Assembly: GCF_023716565.1 (NCBI RefSeq)
Contig: NZ_CP071848.1
Coordinates: 62,001-126,000, forward strand
Direction: 5' to 3'
From: Vibrio sp. SCSIO 43136
Lineage (GTDB): Bacteria; Pseudomonadota; Gammaproteobacteria; Enterobacterales; Vibrionaceae
Length of the DNA: 64,000 nucleotides
Shown one piece after another: positions 31,608 to 39,608 of the stretch. The first letter of the stretch is position 1, and every line of letters starts with the position of its first letter. Below the pieces are notes generated by a model. The model was not told the DNA's origin and ran no database searches. It saw only the letters and a program-made list of their open reading frames with translations. Position numbers and translations under genes: made by a program.

Positions 31608-32225
31608 ATGGATATTCAAGTTTGGCTGGCTTATGTATTGACGGCGATAGTATTTAGTTTGGCGCCGGGTTCGGGCACTGTAAATTCGGTCAGCAATGGT
31701 ATTAGCTTAGGGCTTAAACGCTCTGTGCCAGCCATTGTAGGTCTGCAAGTCGGTTTGATGATTCATATTCTGCTGGTCGGTGCAGGTATTGGTACTCTGG
31801 TCGCTCAGTCCGCAACGGCATTTACTATCATCAAGTGGGTAGGGGTGCTGTACTTAGTTTATTTGGGGATCAGCAAATGGCGTGATAGCAGCTCGCTTGC
31901 TATTGATCAAGGCACAGGTGAGGTACAAGGAAGCAAGCTGCTTAAGAAAGCAGTGCTGATCAATTTAACCAATCCTAAATCTATCGTTTTTTTGGTGGCA
32001 CTGTTTCCTCAGTTTATTGACCCTGCGGGCAGTCAATTGACCCAACTGGCGATCCTTGGTGTGACCACAGTTATTATTGATTCTATCGTGATGGTGTTTT
32101 ATACCGGGCTGGCCTCTCAGTTAAGCCGATTTGTGCGTTCGTCTTCACAGATGGCGAAATTAAACAAATTATTTGGCGGAATGTTCGTTGGGTGCGGATT
32201 TTTGCTTGCTGGAGCAAGAGCTTAG
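31608..32225 (+). CDS. rhtB: Homoserine/homoserine-lactone efflux protein RhtB (LysE family)
   Basis: 205-residue LysE-family exporter with five or six membrane segments. The family motif FSLAPGSGTVNSVSNG lies at about 17-32, and NLTNPKSIVFLVALFPQFI (about 117-135) aligns with E. coli RhtB. The neighbours pldB and yigL repeat the E. coli gene order. Exports amino acids such as homoserine and homoserine lactone. Confidence 0.9.
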   Translation: MDIQVWLAYVLTAIVFSLAPGSGTVNSVSNGISLGLKRSVPAIVGLQVGLMIHILLVGAGIGTLVAQSATAFTIIKWVGVLYLVYLGISKWRDSSSLAIDQGTGEVQGSKLLKKAVLINLTNPKSIVFLVALFPQFIDPAGSQLTQLAILGVTTVIIDSIVMVFYTGLASQLSRFVRSSSQMAKLNKLFGGMFVGCGFLLAGARA

Positions 32226-32296
32226 TTGTCGGACGGTGGACTTTTAAGCTATTCTTAGCGCTTCTTGATTCGGCGATAAACATGTGAAGTACCAAT

Positions 32297-33523
32297 ATGT
32301 ATACTTACGTTGCTAGGCAACCCATTCTTAATGGAAAGCGCCATACTTTAGGGTATGAACTTCTATTTCGTGATGGTGAAAATAATGCCTTTCCAGCGCA
32401 TGTAGATTCTAACCGTGCGACATACCGGTTAATCGCCGAAAATTTCCTCTCTTTTCAAGAGCTGACCACAGCGCAACCACTGCGTTATTTTATTAATTTC
32501 TCCCACGAGAGTTTGGTGCGTCTGTTGCCGATGGCGCTGCCAAAAGAGCATATCGTGGTGGAAATTCTAGAGACCTGTCGTCCAACCGATGAGCTGCTGC
32601 AAGCTGTTCGTTATCTGCACCGCAATGGCTACAAAATCGCCTTAGATGACTTTGACTTAGGGCCAGAGTGGCAACGGTTTTTGCCATTTGCTCGCATCAT
32701 CAAGATCGATTTAATGCAAGTGGGCGTCGAGAAGGCGTGTGAGTATGTGCAAGCCCGTCGCAGCCAAGGGTGCAGTCGTAAATATGTGGCGGAGCGAGTC
32801 GAGACCGCCGAAGAGTTTGCCGCCACTCAAGCCGCAGGCTTTCATTTTTTCCAAGGCTATTTCTTTAGCAAGCCAGAGATCATTCGTAATCGCGCTGTAA
32901 AACCAGAACAAGTACTGGCGATGCAACTGTTTTACGAGGTGTGTAAGCCGCAAGTGGATTACAAGAAAGTGGAGTTCCTTATCTCTGGTGATGTGTCATT
33001 AAGTTATCAGTTGCTGAAGTTCGTGAATGGGTTTAGCCATCGCATTACGGTGCCAATTTCCTCTTTTAAGCAGGCGTTGGTCTATCTAGGACAAGACAGA
33101 CTAAAACAGTTTGTATCGCTGGTGGTGGCCTCTTACGTGGCGATAAATAAGCCCGCCGAGTTGCGTAAGCTCAGTTTGCAACGAGCACGATTTTGCCATT
33201 TGATGACTCGCTACCAACCATTCAGTGATCAGCGTGACCAAGCCTTTCTGCTCGGGCTGCTGTCATTGCTCGATAGCTTTCTCGATCAATCGATGGACCA
33301 TCTGCTCAGCCAGTTGCCGTTAAGCACCGAGCTCAACGTAGCTTTGTTAGAACGAGGTGGAGTGTTGGGTCGCTTGTTAGCATTAGAAGAGCAGTTCGAG
33401 CAAGCGAACTGGTTGCAGGTCGAGAATCTATGTAAGCAGCTCAAGTTGGAAGTCAGCGATGTAAAGCACGAGCTGGTTCAAGCCATGGCGTGGAGTGAGC
33501 AAATTCAGGCGTCACTGGAGTAA
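32297..33523 (+). CDS. cdgJ: EAL-HDOD cyclic-di-GMP phosphodiesterase, CdgJ type
   Basis: 408 residues: an EAL domain (about 1-200) and a HDOD domain (about 205-395). The EAL signature is ELLFR, with other catalytic positions kept: N in FINFS, E in VEILE, LDDFDLG, K in IIKIDL, E in AERVET and Q in FFQGYFF. So it looks able to degrade cyclic-di-GMP. The V. cholerae homologue in the same location beside rhtB is, to my knowledge, CdgJ, which promotes motility and lowers biofilm. HDOD domains bind signalling partners; none is encoded here. Two hairpins (33531-33563 and 33569-33600) follow. Confidence 0.87.
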   Translation: MYTYVARQPILNGKRHTLGYELLFRDGENNAFPAHVDSNRATYRLIAENFLSFQELTTAQPLRYFINFSHESLVRLLPMALPKEHIVVEILETCRPTDELLQAVRYLHRNGYKIALDDFDLGPEWQRFLPFARIIKIDLMQVGVEKACEYVQARRSQGCSRKYVAERVETAEEFAATQAAGFHFFQGYFFSKPEIIRNRAVKPEQVLAMQLFYEVCKPQVDYKKVEFLISGDVSLSYQLLKFVNGFSHRITVPISSFKQALVYLGQDRLKQFVSLVVASYVAINKPAELRKLSLQRARFCHLMTRYQPFSDQRDQAFLLGLLSLLDSFLDQSMDHLLSQLPLSTELNVALLERGGVLGRLLALEEQFEQANWLQVENLCKQLKLEVSDVKHELVQAMAWSEQIQASLE

Positions 33524-33530
33524 CGCACCC

Positions 33531-33563
33531 ACTTTTTCATCTGAAGGCTCAGATGAAAGTTTT
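33531..33563 (+). terminator. Hairpin after cdgJ
   Basis: ACTTT-T-TCATCTGA / TCAGATGAAAGT with an AGGC loop, then TTTG. Weak T-tract; the second hairpin just downstream is the better terminator. Confidence 0.55.
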
Positions 33564-33568
33564 GTGAC

Positions 33569-33600
33569 AAAGCCGGTCATTTTGTTGACCTGCTTTTTTT
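33569..33600 (+). terminator. Terminator after cdgJ, overlapping the arsenate promoter
   Basis: AAAGC-C-GGTCA / TGACC-T-GCTTT with a 6-base loop and seven T. The 3' arm contains the -35 of the downstream operon promoter. Confidence 0.75.
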
Positions 33601-33613
33601 ATTTGTTTATATA
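33585..33613 (+). promoter_or_regulatory. Promoter of the arsenate operon with AT-rich operator
   Basis: TTGACC (33585-33590) and TATATA (33608-33613) with a 17-base spacer. Just after lies ATATAT-GGATATGCAG-ATATAT (33611-33632), of the AT-rich type bound by ArsR/SmtB repressors, so the adjacent ArsR-family protein probably represses its own operon here. The operator limits are a guess. Confidence 0.6.
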
Positions 33614-33644
33614 TATGGATATGCAGATATATGAGAGGTAACAA

Positions 33645-33995
33645 ATGCTACCCCATCAATTTTTTAAGCTGCTCTCTGATGAAACTCGAATGCGTTGCTT
33701 ACTGCTGATCGCTCGAGAAAAAAGGTTATGTGTTGGGGAGCTTACGGCAGCGCTCGATGAGAGTCAGCCGAAGATTTCTCGACATTTAGCCATGTTGCGC
33801 CAATCCGGCATACTGACCGATGAGCGCAACGGGTTATGGGTTTATTACCAGATTTCTACCGATCTGCCGGGATGGATGCTAAAGATAATTGAAGACCTTA
33901 AGCTATCTAATTGCCTTGCAGGTCAGTACCAACAAGATATTCAGCGTTTGGCCGCCTCCGAGCGTCCGTGTCTATTAGCAGGAGAAAAGCTATGA
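33645..33995 (+). CDS. varR: ArsR-family repressor of the arsenate operon (VarR type)
   Basis: 116-residue winged-helix ArsR/SmtB regulator. The recognition helix lies in ESQPKISRHLAMLRQSG (about 44-60). The classical As(III) site (two or three Cys of the CVCDLC type at the start of helix 3) is missing: the region reads LCVGELTAAL, with a single Cys. This fits regulators of GAPDH-ArsJ operons that do not sense arsenite directly. In V. cholerae the inducer is reported to be 1-arseno-3-phosphoglycerate made by the operon itself. ATGA overlap with the GAPDH gene. Confidence 0.88.
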   Translation: MLPHQFFKLLSDETRMRCLLLIAREKRLCVGELTAALDESQPKISRHLAMLRQSGILTDERNGLWVYYQISTDLPGWMLKIIEDLKLSNCLAGQYQQDIQRLAASERPCLLAGEKL

Positions 33996-34993
33996 CAATT
34001 AAAGTAGGTATTAACGGTTTTGGTCGTATTGGTCGTCTTGCGATGCGTGCAAGCTTCGATTGGGAAGGTTTTGAAATCGTTCAAATCAATGACGTTGCTG
34101 GCGATGCAGCAACCTTAGCTCACCTACTGCAGTTCGATTCAGTACAGGGCACATGGCATCATGAAGTGACCACACAAGGCACGGACATGCTTATCAATGG
34201 TAAGACGATCCATACTACCCAAGAGCGTGATATTGATGCGATCGATTGGTCGGGCTGTGACGTCGTGCTTGAGTCTACCGGTGTTCACCGCAAGACAGAG
34301 TTCCTAAACAAATACCTAGACCAAGGCGTTAAGCGTGTTGTGGTATCTGCACCAGTGAAAGAAGACGGTGTGGCAAATATTGTTGTTGGTGTGAACGATG
34401 AAATTTTTGATCCAGAGAAGCACCGCATCGTCACTGCAGCGTCATGTACGACTAACTGTATTGCTCCTGTGGTTAAAGTGATCAACGAGAAACTAGGCAT
34501 CGAGCAAGCCGCTTTCACCACCATTCATGACCTAACTAACACTCAAACCATCCTAGATGCGCCGCACAAAGACCTACGTCGTGCACGTGCTTGTGGTATG
34601 AGCCTTATCCCAACCACAACGGGCAGCGCTAAAGCGATTGTAGAAATTTTCCCTGAGCTAAAAGGCAAGATTGATGGCCATGCGGTACGTGTACCACTAG
34701 CCAACGCATCGCTGACTGACATCGTGTTTGACGTGAAGCGTGATACCAGTGTGGAAGAAGTGAATGCGATGCTAAAAGAAGCGTCAGAAGGTGAGCTGAA
34801 AGGCATCCTTGGCTTTGAAGATCGTCCACTGGTTTCTATCGACTACAAAGGTGACCAACGTTCTACCATCGTTGATGCACAATCTACCATGCTGGTTGGC
34901 CCTCGTATGTTAAAAATCTACGCTTGGTACGATAACGAGATGGGCTACGCAACTCGTACCGCAGAGCTTATTCGTACTGTCGGTCTCGCTTAA
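33992..34993 (+). CDS. varG: Arsenate-operon glyceraldehyde-3-phosphate dehydrogenase
   Basis: 333-residue GAPDH. N-terminal KVGINGFGRIGRLAMRA is the NAD-binding motif, and the catalytic Cys is in AASCTTNCIAP (about residue 153) with its His in IHDLTNTQT (about 180). In GAPDH-ArsJ operons this enzyme uses arsenate in place of phosphate, forming 1-arseno-3-phosphoglycerate for export. The context (ArsR, phosphatase, ArsJ) supports that role rather than glycolysis. ATG 33992 starts inside the regulator stop; a longer upstream frame overlaps the regulator gene and is rejected. Confidence 0.92.
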   Translation: MTIKVGINGFGRIGRLAMRASFDWEGFEIVQINDVAGDAATLAHLLQFDSVQGTWHHEVTTQGTDMLINGKTIHTTQERDIDAIDWSGCDVVLESTGVHRKTEFLNKYLDQGVKRVVVSAPVKEDGVANIVVGVNDEIFDPEKHRIVTAASCTTNCIAPVVKVINEKLGIEQAAFTTIHDLTNTQTILDAPHKDLRRARACGMSLIPTTTGSAKAIVEIFPELKGKIDGHAVRVPLANASLTDIVFDVKRDTSVEEVNAMLKEASEGELKGILGFEDRPLVSIDYKGDQRSTIVDAQSTMLVGPRMLKIYAWYDNEMGYATRTAELIRTVGLA

Positions 34994-35019
34994 TTGAGAA
35001 TTGCAAAAGGAATATTCAA

Positions 35020-35511
35020 ATGACACACCCAACTTGGCAACTTGACTTAGATTTAGGTGCGCTGATCCTGACGCCGTGCCCGGGCACTAAAGAAGCGGAT
35101 CTGCAGACATCACTAGAGCAGCTGAAATCGCAAGGGGTTGCCGCAATTGTTACCGCATTGAGTGATGAAGAGATGGCATCTAAGAATGTTGCCGAACTTG
35201 GCCATATTACCGAGCAACTTGGAATGAAATGGTTCCAAATCGTCATTGAAGACGATAAAGCGCCTGAAGCAGATTTTGCTGCCAAGTGGCAAGCTGCAAG
35301 TCCAACGCTGCACGCCATTGTTGATGCAGGCGATAAGGTTGCCCTGCACTGCATGGGCGGTTCGGGCCGCACAGGTTTGCTTGCTGCGCATTTATTGTTA
35401 GAGAAACAATGGCCACTGGATGAGATTGTCACTAAGGTGCAGGCATTGCGCCCTGGTGCTTTCACTAAATCGGTACAAGTGGAATACATTCAAGCAGTCG
35501 CAAAAGCTTAA
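35020..35511 (+). CDS. varH: Cysteine phosphatase of the arsenate operon (dual-specificity/CDKN3-like)
   Basis: 163 residues with the protein-tyrosine-phosphatase loop HCMGGSGRTG (about 109-118), matching HC-x5-R-T/S. The general acid is probably an Asp in the EDDKAPEAD loop (about 77-85). Resembles cyclin-dependent-kinase-inhibitor-3-type phosphatases. In V. cholerae this gene belongs to the same four-gene arsenate cluster; its substrate is not obvious from sequence, and a small phosphorylated or arsenylated metabolite is as likely as a protein. 26 bases after varG. Confidence 0.85.
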   Translation: MTHPTWQLDLDLGALILTPCPGTKEADLQTSLEQLKSQGVAAIVTALSDEEMASKNVAELGHITEQLGMKWFQIVIEDDKAPEADFAAKWQAASPTLHAIVDAGDKVALHCMGGSGRTGLLAAHLLLEKQWPLDEIVTKVQALRPGAFTKSVQVEYIQAVAKA

Positions 35512-35522
35512 TCGAGGTCGAG

Positions 35523-36752
35523 ATGCTGTCAAATCTTAGCCAAAGTGTTCGCCAGTATATGCTGGTGACCTTCAACTACTGGAATTTCACCATCACCGAT
35601 GGTGCCCTGCGTATGCTGGTGGTGCTTTACTTCCATGATTTGGGATACAGCAGCTTAGAAATAGCGTCACTGTTCTTGTTTTACGAGTTCTTTGGCGTTG
35701 TTACTAACCTTGTGGGCGGTTGGCTCGGTGCGCGCTTAGGGCTGAATCGAACCATGAACATTGGTTTGGGGATGCAAATAGTCGCGCTTTTGATGTTGGC
35801 GGTTCCTAATGCTTGGTTAACCATACCTTGGGTTATGGCGGCTCAAGCGCTGTCTGGTATTGCTAAAGACCTCAATAAGATGAGTGCCAAGAGTGCGATA
35901 AAAACCTTGGTTCCAGGGGATCAGCAAGGTGCGCTATACAAGTGGATTGCTATCCTGACCGGGTCTAAGAATGCGCTGAAAGGTGTCGGCTTTTTCCTTG
36001 GTGGTATGCTACTCACCTTGGTGGGTTTCCAATATGCTGTTGCTGCGATGGCAGGCGTGCTGGTCCTGGTGTGGATTGGTAGCATGATTGGCCTTAAAAG
36101 CGAGATCGGTAAAGCGAAGAATAAGCCTAAGTTTTCGCAGATCTTCTCTAAATCTGGCAGCGTGAATATTCTGTCGGCAGCGCGCATGTTCTTGTTTGGT
36201 GCTCGTGACGTATGGTTTGTTGTGGCATTGCCTGTGTATCTTGGTAGCGTGTTTGGCTGGGATCACTTGTGGGTAGGCGGTTTTCTTGCTTGCTGGGTGA
36301 TTGGCTACGGCTTTGTGCAAGGCTTTGCTCCTCGTTTGACGGGCAAAGCACAAGGCAAGGTACCAGACGGGCGTGCAGCAATGTGGTGGGCCGCTGGCCT
36401 AGCGGTTATCACAGCTGCAATTGCTTACGCTGTGCAAGTTGAATGGCAGCAGCAGCTTGTGATCGTGGTGGGACTGATGGTGTTTGGGGCGATTTTCGCT
36501 GTGAACTCTTCTCTGCACTCTTACCTTATTGTCAGCTATGCTAAAGAAGATGGCGTTTCCTTGGACGTTGGCTTCTACTACATGGCCAATGCCATGGGGC
36601 GTTTGATAGGTACAGTATTATCTGGCTGGGTGTTCCAAATAGCAGGCTTAGCTGCGTGTTTGTGGGTCTCTTTTGCCTTTTTGGCGCTGACCGTCGTCAT
36701 CAGTATCTGGCTTCCACGCCATAGTCATGACTTGTCGCTGAACAAAACTTAA
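35523..36752 (+). CDS. arsJ: ArsJ organoarsenical efflux transporter (MFS)
   Basis: 409-residue major-facilitator protein with about 12 membrane segments. N-terminal VRQYMLVTFNYWNFTITDGALRMLVVLYFHDLGYSSLEIA is the ArsJ pattern, and GVVTNLVGGWLGARLGL (about 60-76) is the loop 2-3 MFS motif. It exports 1-arseno-3-phosphoglycerate, which then breaks down to arsenate outside. Last gene of the operon, 11 bases after the phosphatase; a terminator follows. Confidence 0.92.
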   Translation: MLSNLSQSVRQYMLVTFNYWNFTITDGALRMLVVLYFHDLGYSSLEIASLFLFYEFFGVVTNLVGGWLGARLGLNRTMNIGLGMQIVALLMLAVPNAWLTIPWVMAAQALSGIAKDLNKMSAKSAIKTLVPGDQQGALYKWIAILTGSKNALKGVGFFLGGMLLTLVGFQYAVAAMAGVLVLVWIGSMIGLKSEIGKAKNKPKFSQIFSKSGSVNILSAARMFLFGARDVWFVVALPVYLGSVFGWDHLWVGGFLACWVIGYGFVQGFAPRLTGKAQGKVPDGRAAMWWAAGLAVITAAIAYAVQVEWQQQLVIVVGLMVFGAIFAVNSSLHSYLIVSYAKEDGVSLDVGFYYMANAMGRLIGTVLSGWVFQIAGLAACLWVSFAFLALTVVISIWLPRHSHDLSLNKT

Positions 36753-36785
36753 CCTGACGTTGACCGCCAGTAAAAGAAAATGAGT

Positions 36786-36818
36786 GAGCCTATGCCTTAA
36801 TTGGTATAGGCTTTTTTT
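36786..36818 (+). terminator. Terminator of the arsenate operon
   Basis: AGCCTATGCC / GGTATAGGCT (one G-T pair) with a 6-base loop, then seven T. Confidence 0.9.
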
Positions 36819-36845
36819 GTTGGCCGAGATTGCAGGGAAACAGAA

Positions 36846-37859
36846 GTGTCCAATCGTATTTTCTTTTTTGACCTATTGCGTTTTGTGGCAGCGATTGCCG
36901 TTGTAGCTATCCACGCATTAGGACCCTATCGTCATTTATTGGGCGAGATCCCAACCCCAGAATGGATCGCTGCTGTGGGCTTAAATAGCCTTAGCCGTTG
37001 GGCCGTACCTGTGTTCATTATGATCACAGGGGCGTTGATGCTTTCTGATAAAAGGCCATTTGACCCCGTTACCTTTTTTAAGCGTCGCTTGGGTAAGGTT
37101 CTGGTGCCATTTCTCGTTTGGTCACTATTTTATGCTTGGTTTAGTGGCTGGAGTATCAGTGGGTATGCCGCGCAAACATCGACTCAGGTGCTGTTAGAGT
37201 TCTTTTCTCACCCGACTTATTACCATCTTGGTTTTTTCTATTATTTTTTGCCGCTTTACTTTGTGGTGCCAGTGTTTAAGTGGTTAATGGCCAATTACGA
37301 TCACAAAGCATTAGCGGCATACGCAGGTCTTTGGTTACTAACGACAACACTGTTCCTATTCAAAATCGATGGCCCATGGAGCCATGAACTGTGGCTGTAT
37401 GCGGGCTATTTGCTGCTGGGTTGGTATCTTTACCACGTTGAGTTAACCAAACGTCTTATGCAGGGCTTTGTAGCCGCTGGAATCATTGCCGCCATAGTGA
37501 CAGTGATGATGGTGATAGAGCCTAGCCTGGCATTGCAAGAGTATAAGGTCGGGCGTTGGCTATCTTATAAAACCATAAATACCATTGTTATAGTCGCAGC
37601 AATATTCATCGCTGCACGTTACTTTGCGCCAAGGCTGAGTGAGGCGAGCAAGCAAGTGGTGAGCTTTGTCAGCCAATATAGCTTAGGTGTGTATTTGCTC
37701 CATCCGATCTTTTTGTGGCCGATGATAGAGCTTGAGTGGTATCGACTATTGCCAGCTTGGCTATCGATACCATTGTGGACTCTGGTCGCAGGCAGTGCTG
37801 CTCTGTGGTTGAGTTGGGTATTGGCGAAATCGAGTAAGACTCGCTGGCTGACGCCTTAG
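36846..37859 (+). CDS. Acyltransferase-3 family membrane O-acyltransferase (WecH/OatA-like)
   Basis: 337-residue integral membrane protein of the acyltransferase-3 family with about ten segments. N-terminal FFDLLRFVAAIAVVAIHA carries the family Arg and catalytic His. Others in the family acetylate surface polysaccharides, peptidoglycan or enterobacterial common antigen (WecH). No glycan gene cluster is nearby, so the acceptor is unknown. Start GTG with GGGAAACAG upstream. Convergent with the DUF2500 gene, 10 bases apart. Confidence 0.85.
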   Translation: MSNRIFFFDLLRFVAAIAVVAIHALGPYRHLLGEIPTPEWIAAVGLNSLSRWAVPVFIMITGALMLSDKRPFDPVTFFKRRLGKVLVPFLVWSLFYAWFSGWSISGYAAQTSTQVLLEFFSHPTYYHLGFFYYFLPLYFVVPVFKWLMANYDHKALAAYAGLWLLTTTLFLFKIDGPWSHELWLYAGYLLLGWYLYHVELTKRLMQGFVAAGIIAAIVTVMMVIEPSLALQEYKVGRWLSYKTINTIVIVAAIFIAARYFAPRLSEASKQVVSFVSQYSLGVYLLHPIFLWPMIELEWYRLLPAWLSIPLWTLVAGSAALWLSWVLAKSSKTRWLTP

Positions 37860-37869
37860 GTCGATCTGT

Positions 37870-38202
37870 TTAGTCTCTTTGCATTGCAAAGTGTACAAAC
37901 TTATCACCACGATACGTCAGAACCCCCTGATCACCAGGGTTTAAGGCCGAGAAGTAGTGTATGCCGACTTGGAATTCACGTTTAGGTCCTAAGCGTCCTT
38001 TTTGTACGTAGATCCAATACTCTTGTGGCTCTTCACCGGGTTCGGAGTTGTCATTATCGATGGCTTGTTTATCGATGATGGTGACATGAGCCGTTTGTTC
38101 TGGCGCATTTTCCCCCAGCGTGTGTTTTCGTTGGAAACGCACAAATAGCCAGCCCGCAAGGATGGCAAAGCAAAACATGGTCAGAAGTAATGTAACTGGC
38201 AT
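37870..38202 (-). CDS. DUF2500 membrane protein (YhhM-like)
   Basis: 110 residues: one N-terminal membrane helix (about 3-22) and a soluble domain with the DUF2500 features HVTIIDKQAID and YWIYVQKG...REFQVG...GDQGVLTYRGDKFVHF. E. coli YhhM belongs here and lies near rsmD-ftsYEX like this gene. Function is unknown. AAGGATATC ribosome binding site upstream. Confidence 0.82.
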   Translation of the reverse strand: MPVTLLLTMFCFAILAGWLFVRFQRKHTLGENAPEQTAHVTIIDKQAIDNDNSEPGEEPQEYWIYVQKGRLGPKREFQVGIHYFSALNPGDQGVLTYRGDKFVHFAMQRD

Positions 38203-38375
38203 AGTGGGATATCCTTATCAATTTCAATAAGTTTACCGCTCACGAGAGGGCTTACCAGTGATAAGATTGTTTTCGTGATCTCACTAGAGAAAATCTCAAT
38301 TCGCCTAGACTAAGTTTAAAAGAGTTGTCATGAGTGGAGTATCCACCTGAGAAAGCATGTGTTGGAGGCAGATAA

Positions 38376-38741
38376 ATGTCACAGATAGAAAAAGTGGTGA
38401 CCCGAACCCGTAGGTTGGAGAAATTGCTGCGCAGTCAATACCATGCCGATGGAAAAGGGCTGCATCAGTTGATCACCAGTTGTGAAGAGCGCTTACCGCA
38501 TGATGTGATTGGAAAACTGCGTTATGTCGCCACCATTCGCAATAAAATTGTTCATGAAGATAACTATCAACTCGATAATCAAAAAGATTTTCTGCGTGTA
38601 TGTGATGAGTGTGAAAAAGAACTCACCCCTCGCAGTGGCCGGTTTATCTGGGGTGTTGCTATTGCTTTAATGGCATTAATGACGGCAGCGGCGGCAGGTT
38701 TCTATTACATTCATTGGAACACCTTGAGCCAGCATTTGTGA
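38376..38741 (+). CDS. DUF4145/HEPN-like protein with C-terminal membrane anchor
   Basis: 121 residues. Residues 1-85 form a helical domain with RNKIVHE (about 61-67), which fits the HEPN motif R-x4-H with a polar residue after Arg. HEPN proteins are often RNases or nucleotide-transfer targets. A membrane helix follows at about 92-112, putting the HEPN part in the cytoplasm (Arg-rich side in). GGAGGCAG lies 6 bases before ATG. Related DUF4145-type proteins are known in gammaproteobacteria; whether this one is catalytic is unclear. A terminator with a perfect 28-bp arm follows. Confidence 0.75.
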   Translation: MSQIEKVVTRTRRLEKLLRSQYHADGKGLHQLITSCEERLPHDVIGKLRYVATIRNKIVHEDNYQLDNQKDFLRVCDECEKELTPRSGRFIWGVAIALMALMTAAAAGFYYIHWNTLSQHL

Positions 38742-38761
38742 TGGTGAGCCATTGATTTAAA

Positions 38762-38819
38762 AGTCAGACATAAAAAAACGGGGACGCATACATGCGTCCC
38801 CGTTTTTTTATGTCTGACT
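38762..38819. terminator. Bidirectional terminator built on a perfect 28-bp inverted repeat
   Basis: Arms 38762-38789 and 38792-38819 are exact reverse complements with only AC between. Inside is the usual GC stem ACGGGGACGCAT flanked by A7 and T7, so it can stop transcription from both sides. The AGTCAGACAT extensions outside the T-tracts are far longer than a terminator needs. Confidence 0.92.
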
Positions 38820-38828
38820 CAGTGCGAG

Positions 38829-38909
38829 TTAGTACATCATCGGCAGTGTCATCAAGCCTACAACTACCGCAAGCATCACTAGCCCTTGTTTTTGTGAAGA
38901 AGAAATCAT
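38829..38909 (-). CDS. 26-residue hydrophobic peptide (predicted small membrane protein)
   Basis: Minus-strand frame MISSSQKQGLVMLAVVVGLM... ending TLPMMY. It has a short polar, Lys-containing N-terminus, then a single 17-18-residue membrane helix (about 9-26). Support for translation: GGAG 7 bases before ATG, a near-consensus promoter (TTGACA-18-TATTAT) whose transcript would start about 35 bases upstream, and a terminator beginning 9 bases after the stop. So the unit is a complete monocistronic gene. I do not recognise a family. Alternatives are a regulatory RNA with a chance frame. Confidence 0.68.
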   Translation of the reverse strand: MISSSQKQGLVMLAVVVGLMTLPMMY

Positions 38910-38950
38910 AACACTGCTCCTAAATCTTATTGGTTAAACCGTTGATGTAG

Positions 38951-38980
38951 ATAATAGTGCTTTTAAGTGTATTTTGTCAA
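38951..38980 (-). promoter_or_regulatory. Promoter of the 26-residue membrane peptide gene
   Basis: Minus strand TTGACA (38975-38980), 18-base spacer, TATTAT (38951-38956). Five of six -10 bases and all -35 bases match the sigma-70 consensus. Confidence 0.75.
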
Positions 38981-39608
38981 CATTTATTATCTAGACCTTA
39001 AAAAACACAGTTTAATTGGGTTATTTGGAGTGAATTGGCGAAGTTTACTGATGTTTTTGATAGTTCGTATATTAGTCACTTGTCACATTTAGAGTTTAAT
39101 ATTGATTTAACTGGTTGTTTTTATTTGATTTAATTTGAGTTTTAATCGGGCGAATTAGTGTTCATGGGTTTTGGGGGCTTAGTGGCTTTCTGGTAGTTCA
39201 GATGACTGTAAAAGTGAATTTTTGCAGGTGATTTCCTGATTAATAGTGCTTGATAAGACTGAGTTCTATTTAGTGTTCTAGTTTTGCTACTGGTTGAGGT
39301 TGTTTATTAGCGTTGATAGGGTCCTAGTGCGCTTGCCTTGTTTACCTGGCTATAAATTATTATTTTTATAATAAAAACATAAACTTAATTTGGTATTTTT
39401 GCATTGGTAAATGCTTGAGCAAACGATTGCCTTTTATCTTTGGGGTGAAAGGTTTAGGTTTTATTTTAGCAAGACACAGCTGGTGGCTAAAATTCATATT
39501 TGTATAATTTTTGATGGTAGAGATCGTGTTCTCCGCATCCGACTCTAGACTCTGAGTGCGGTTTGATTAGACTTAAGCCTTCTTTGCAGTATCAAGAGGT
39601 AGCTTTCT
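38981..39608. other. AT-rich non-coding gap
   Basis: About 630 bases, T-rich on the plus strand, without a plausible gene on either strand. The only clear element is TATAAT at 39503-39508, 100 bases before the yhhN-like gene, which may be its -10. No repeat or hairpin with a strong T-tract was found. It is unusually long for this gene-dense window. Confidence 0.5.

Noticed and set aside
38376..38909. Toxin-antitoxin pair of the HEPN-like protein and the 26-residue peptide
   Set aside because: The genes are convergent with a strong terminator between them; nothing but proximity supports pairing.
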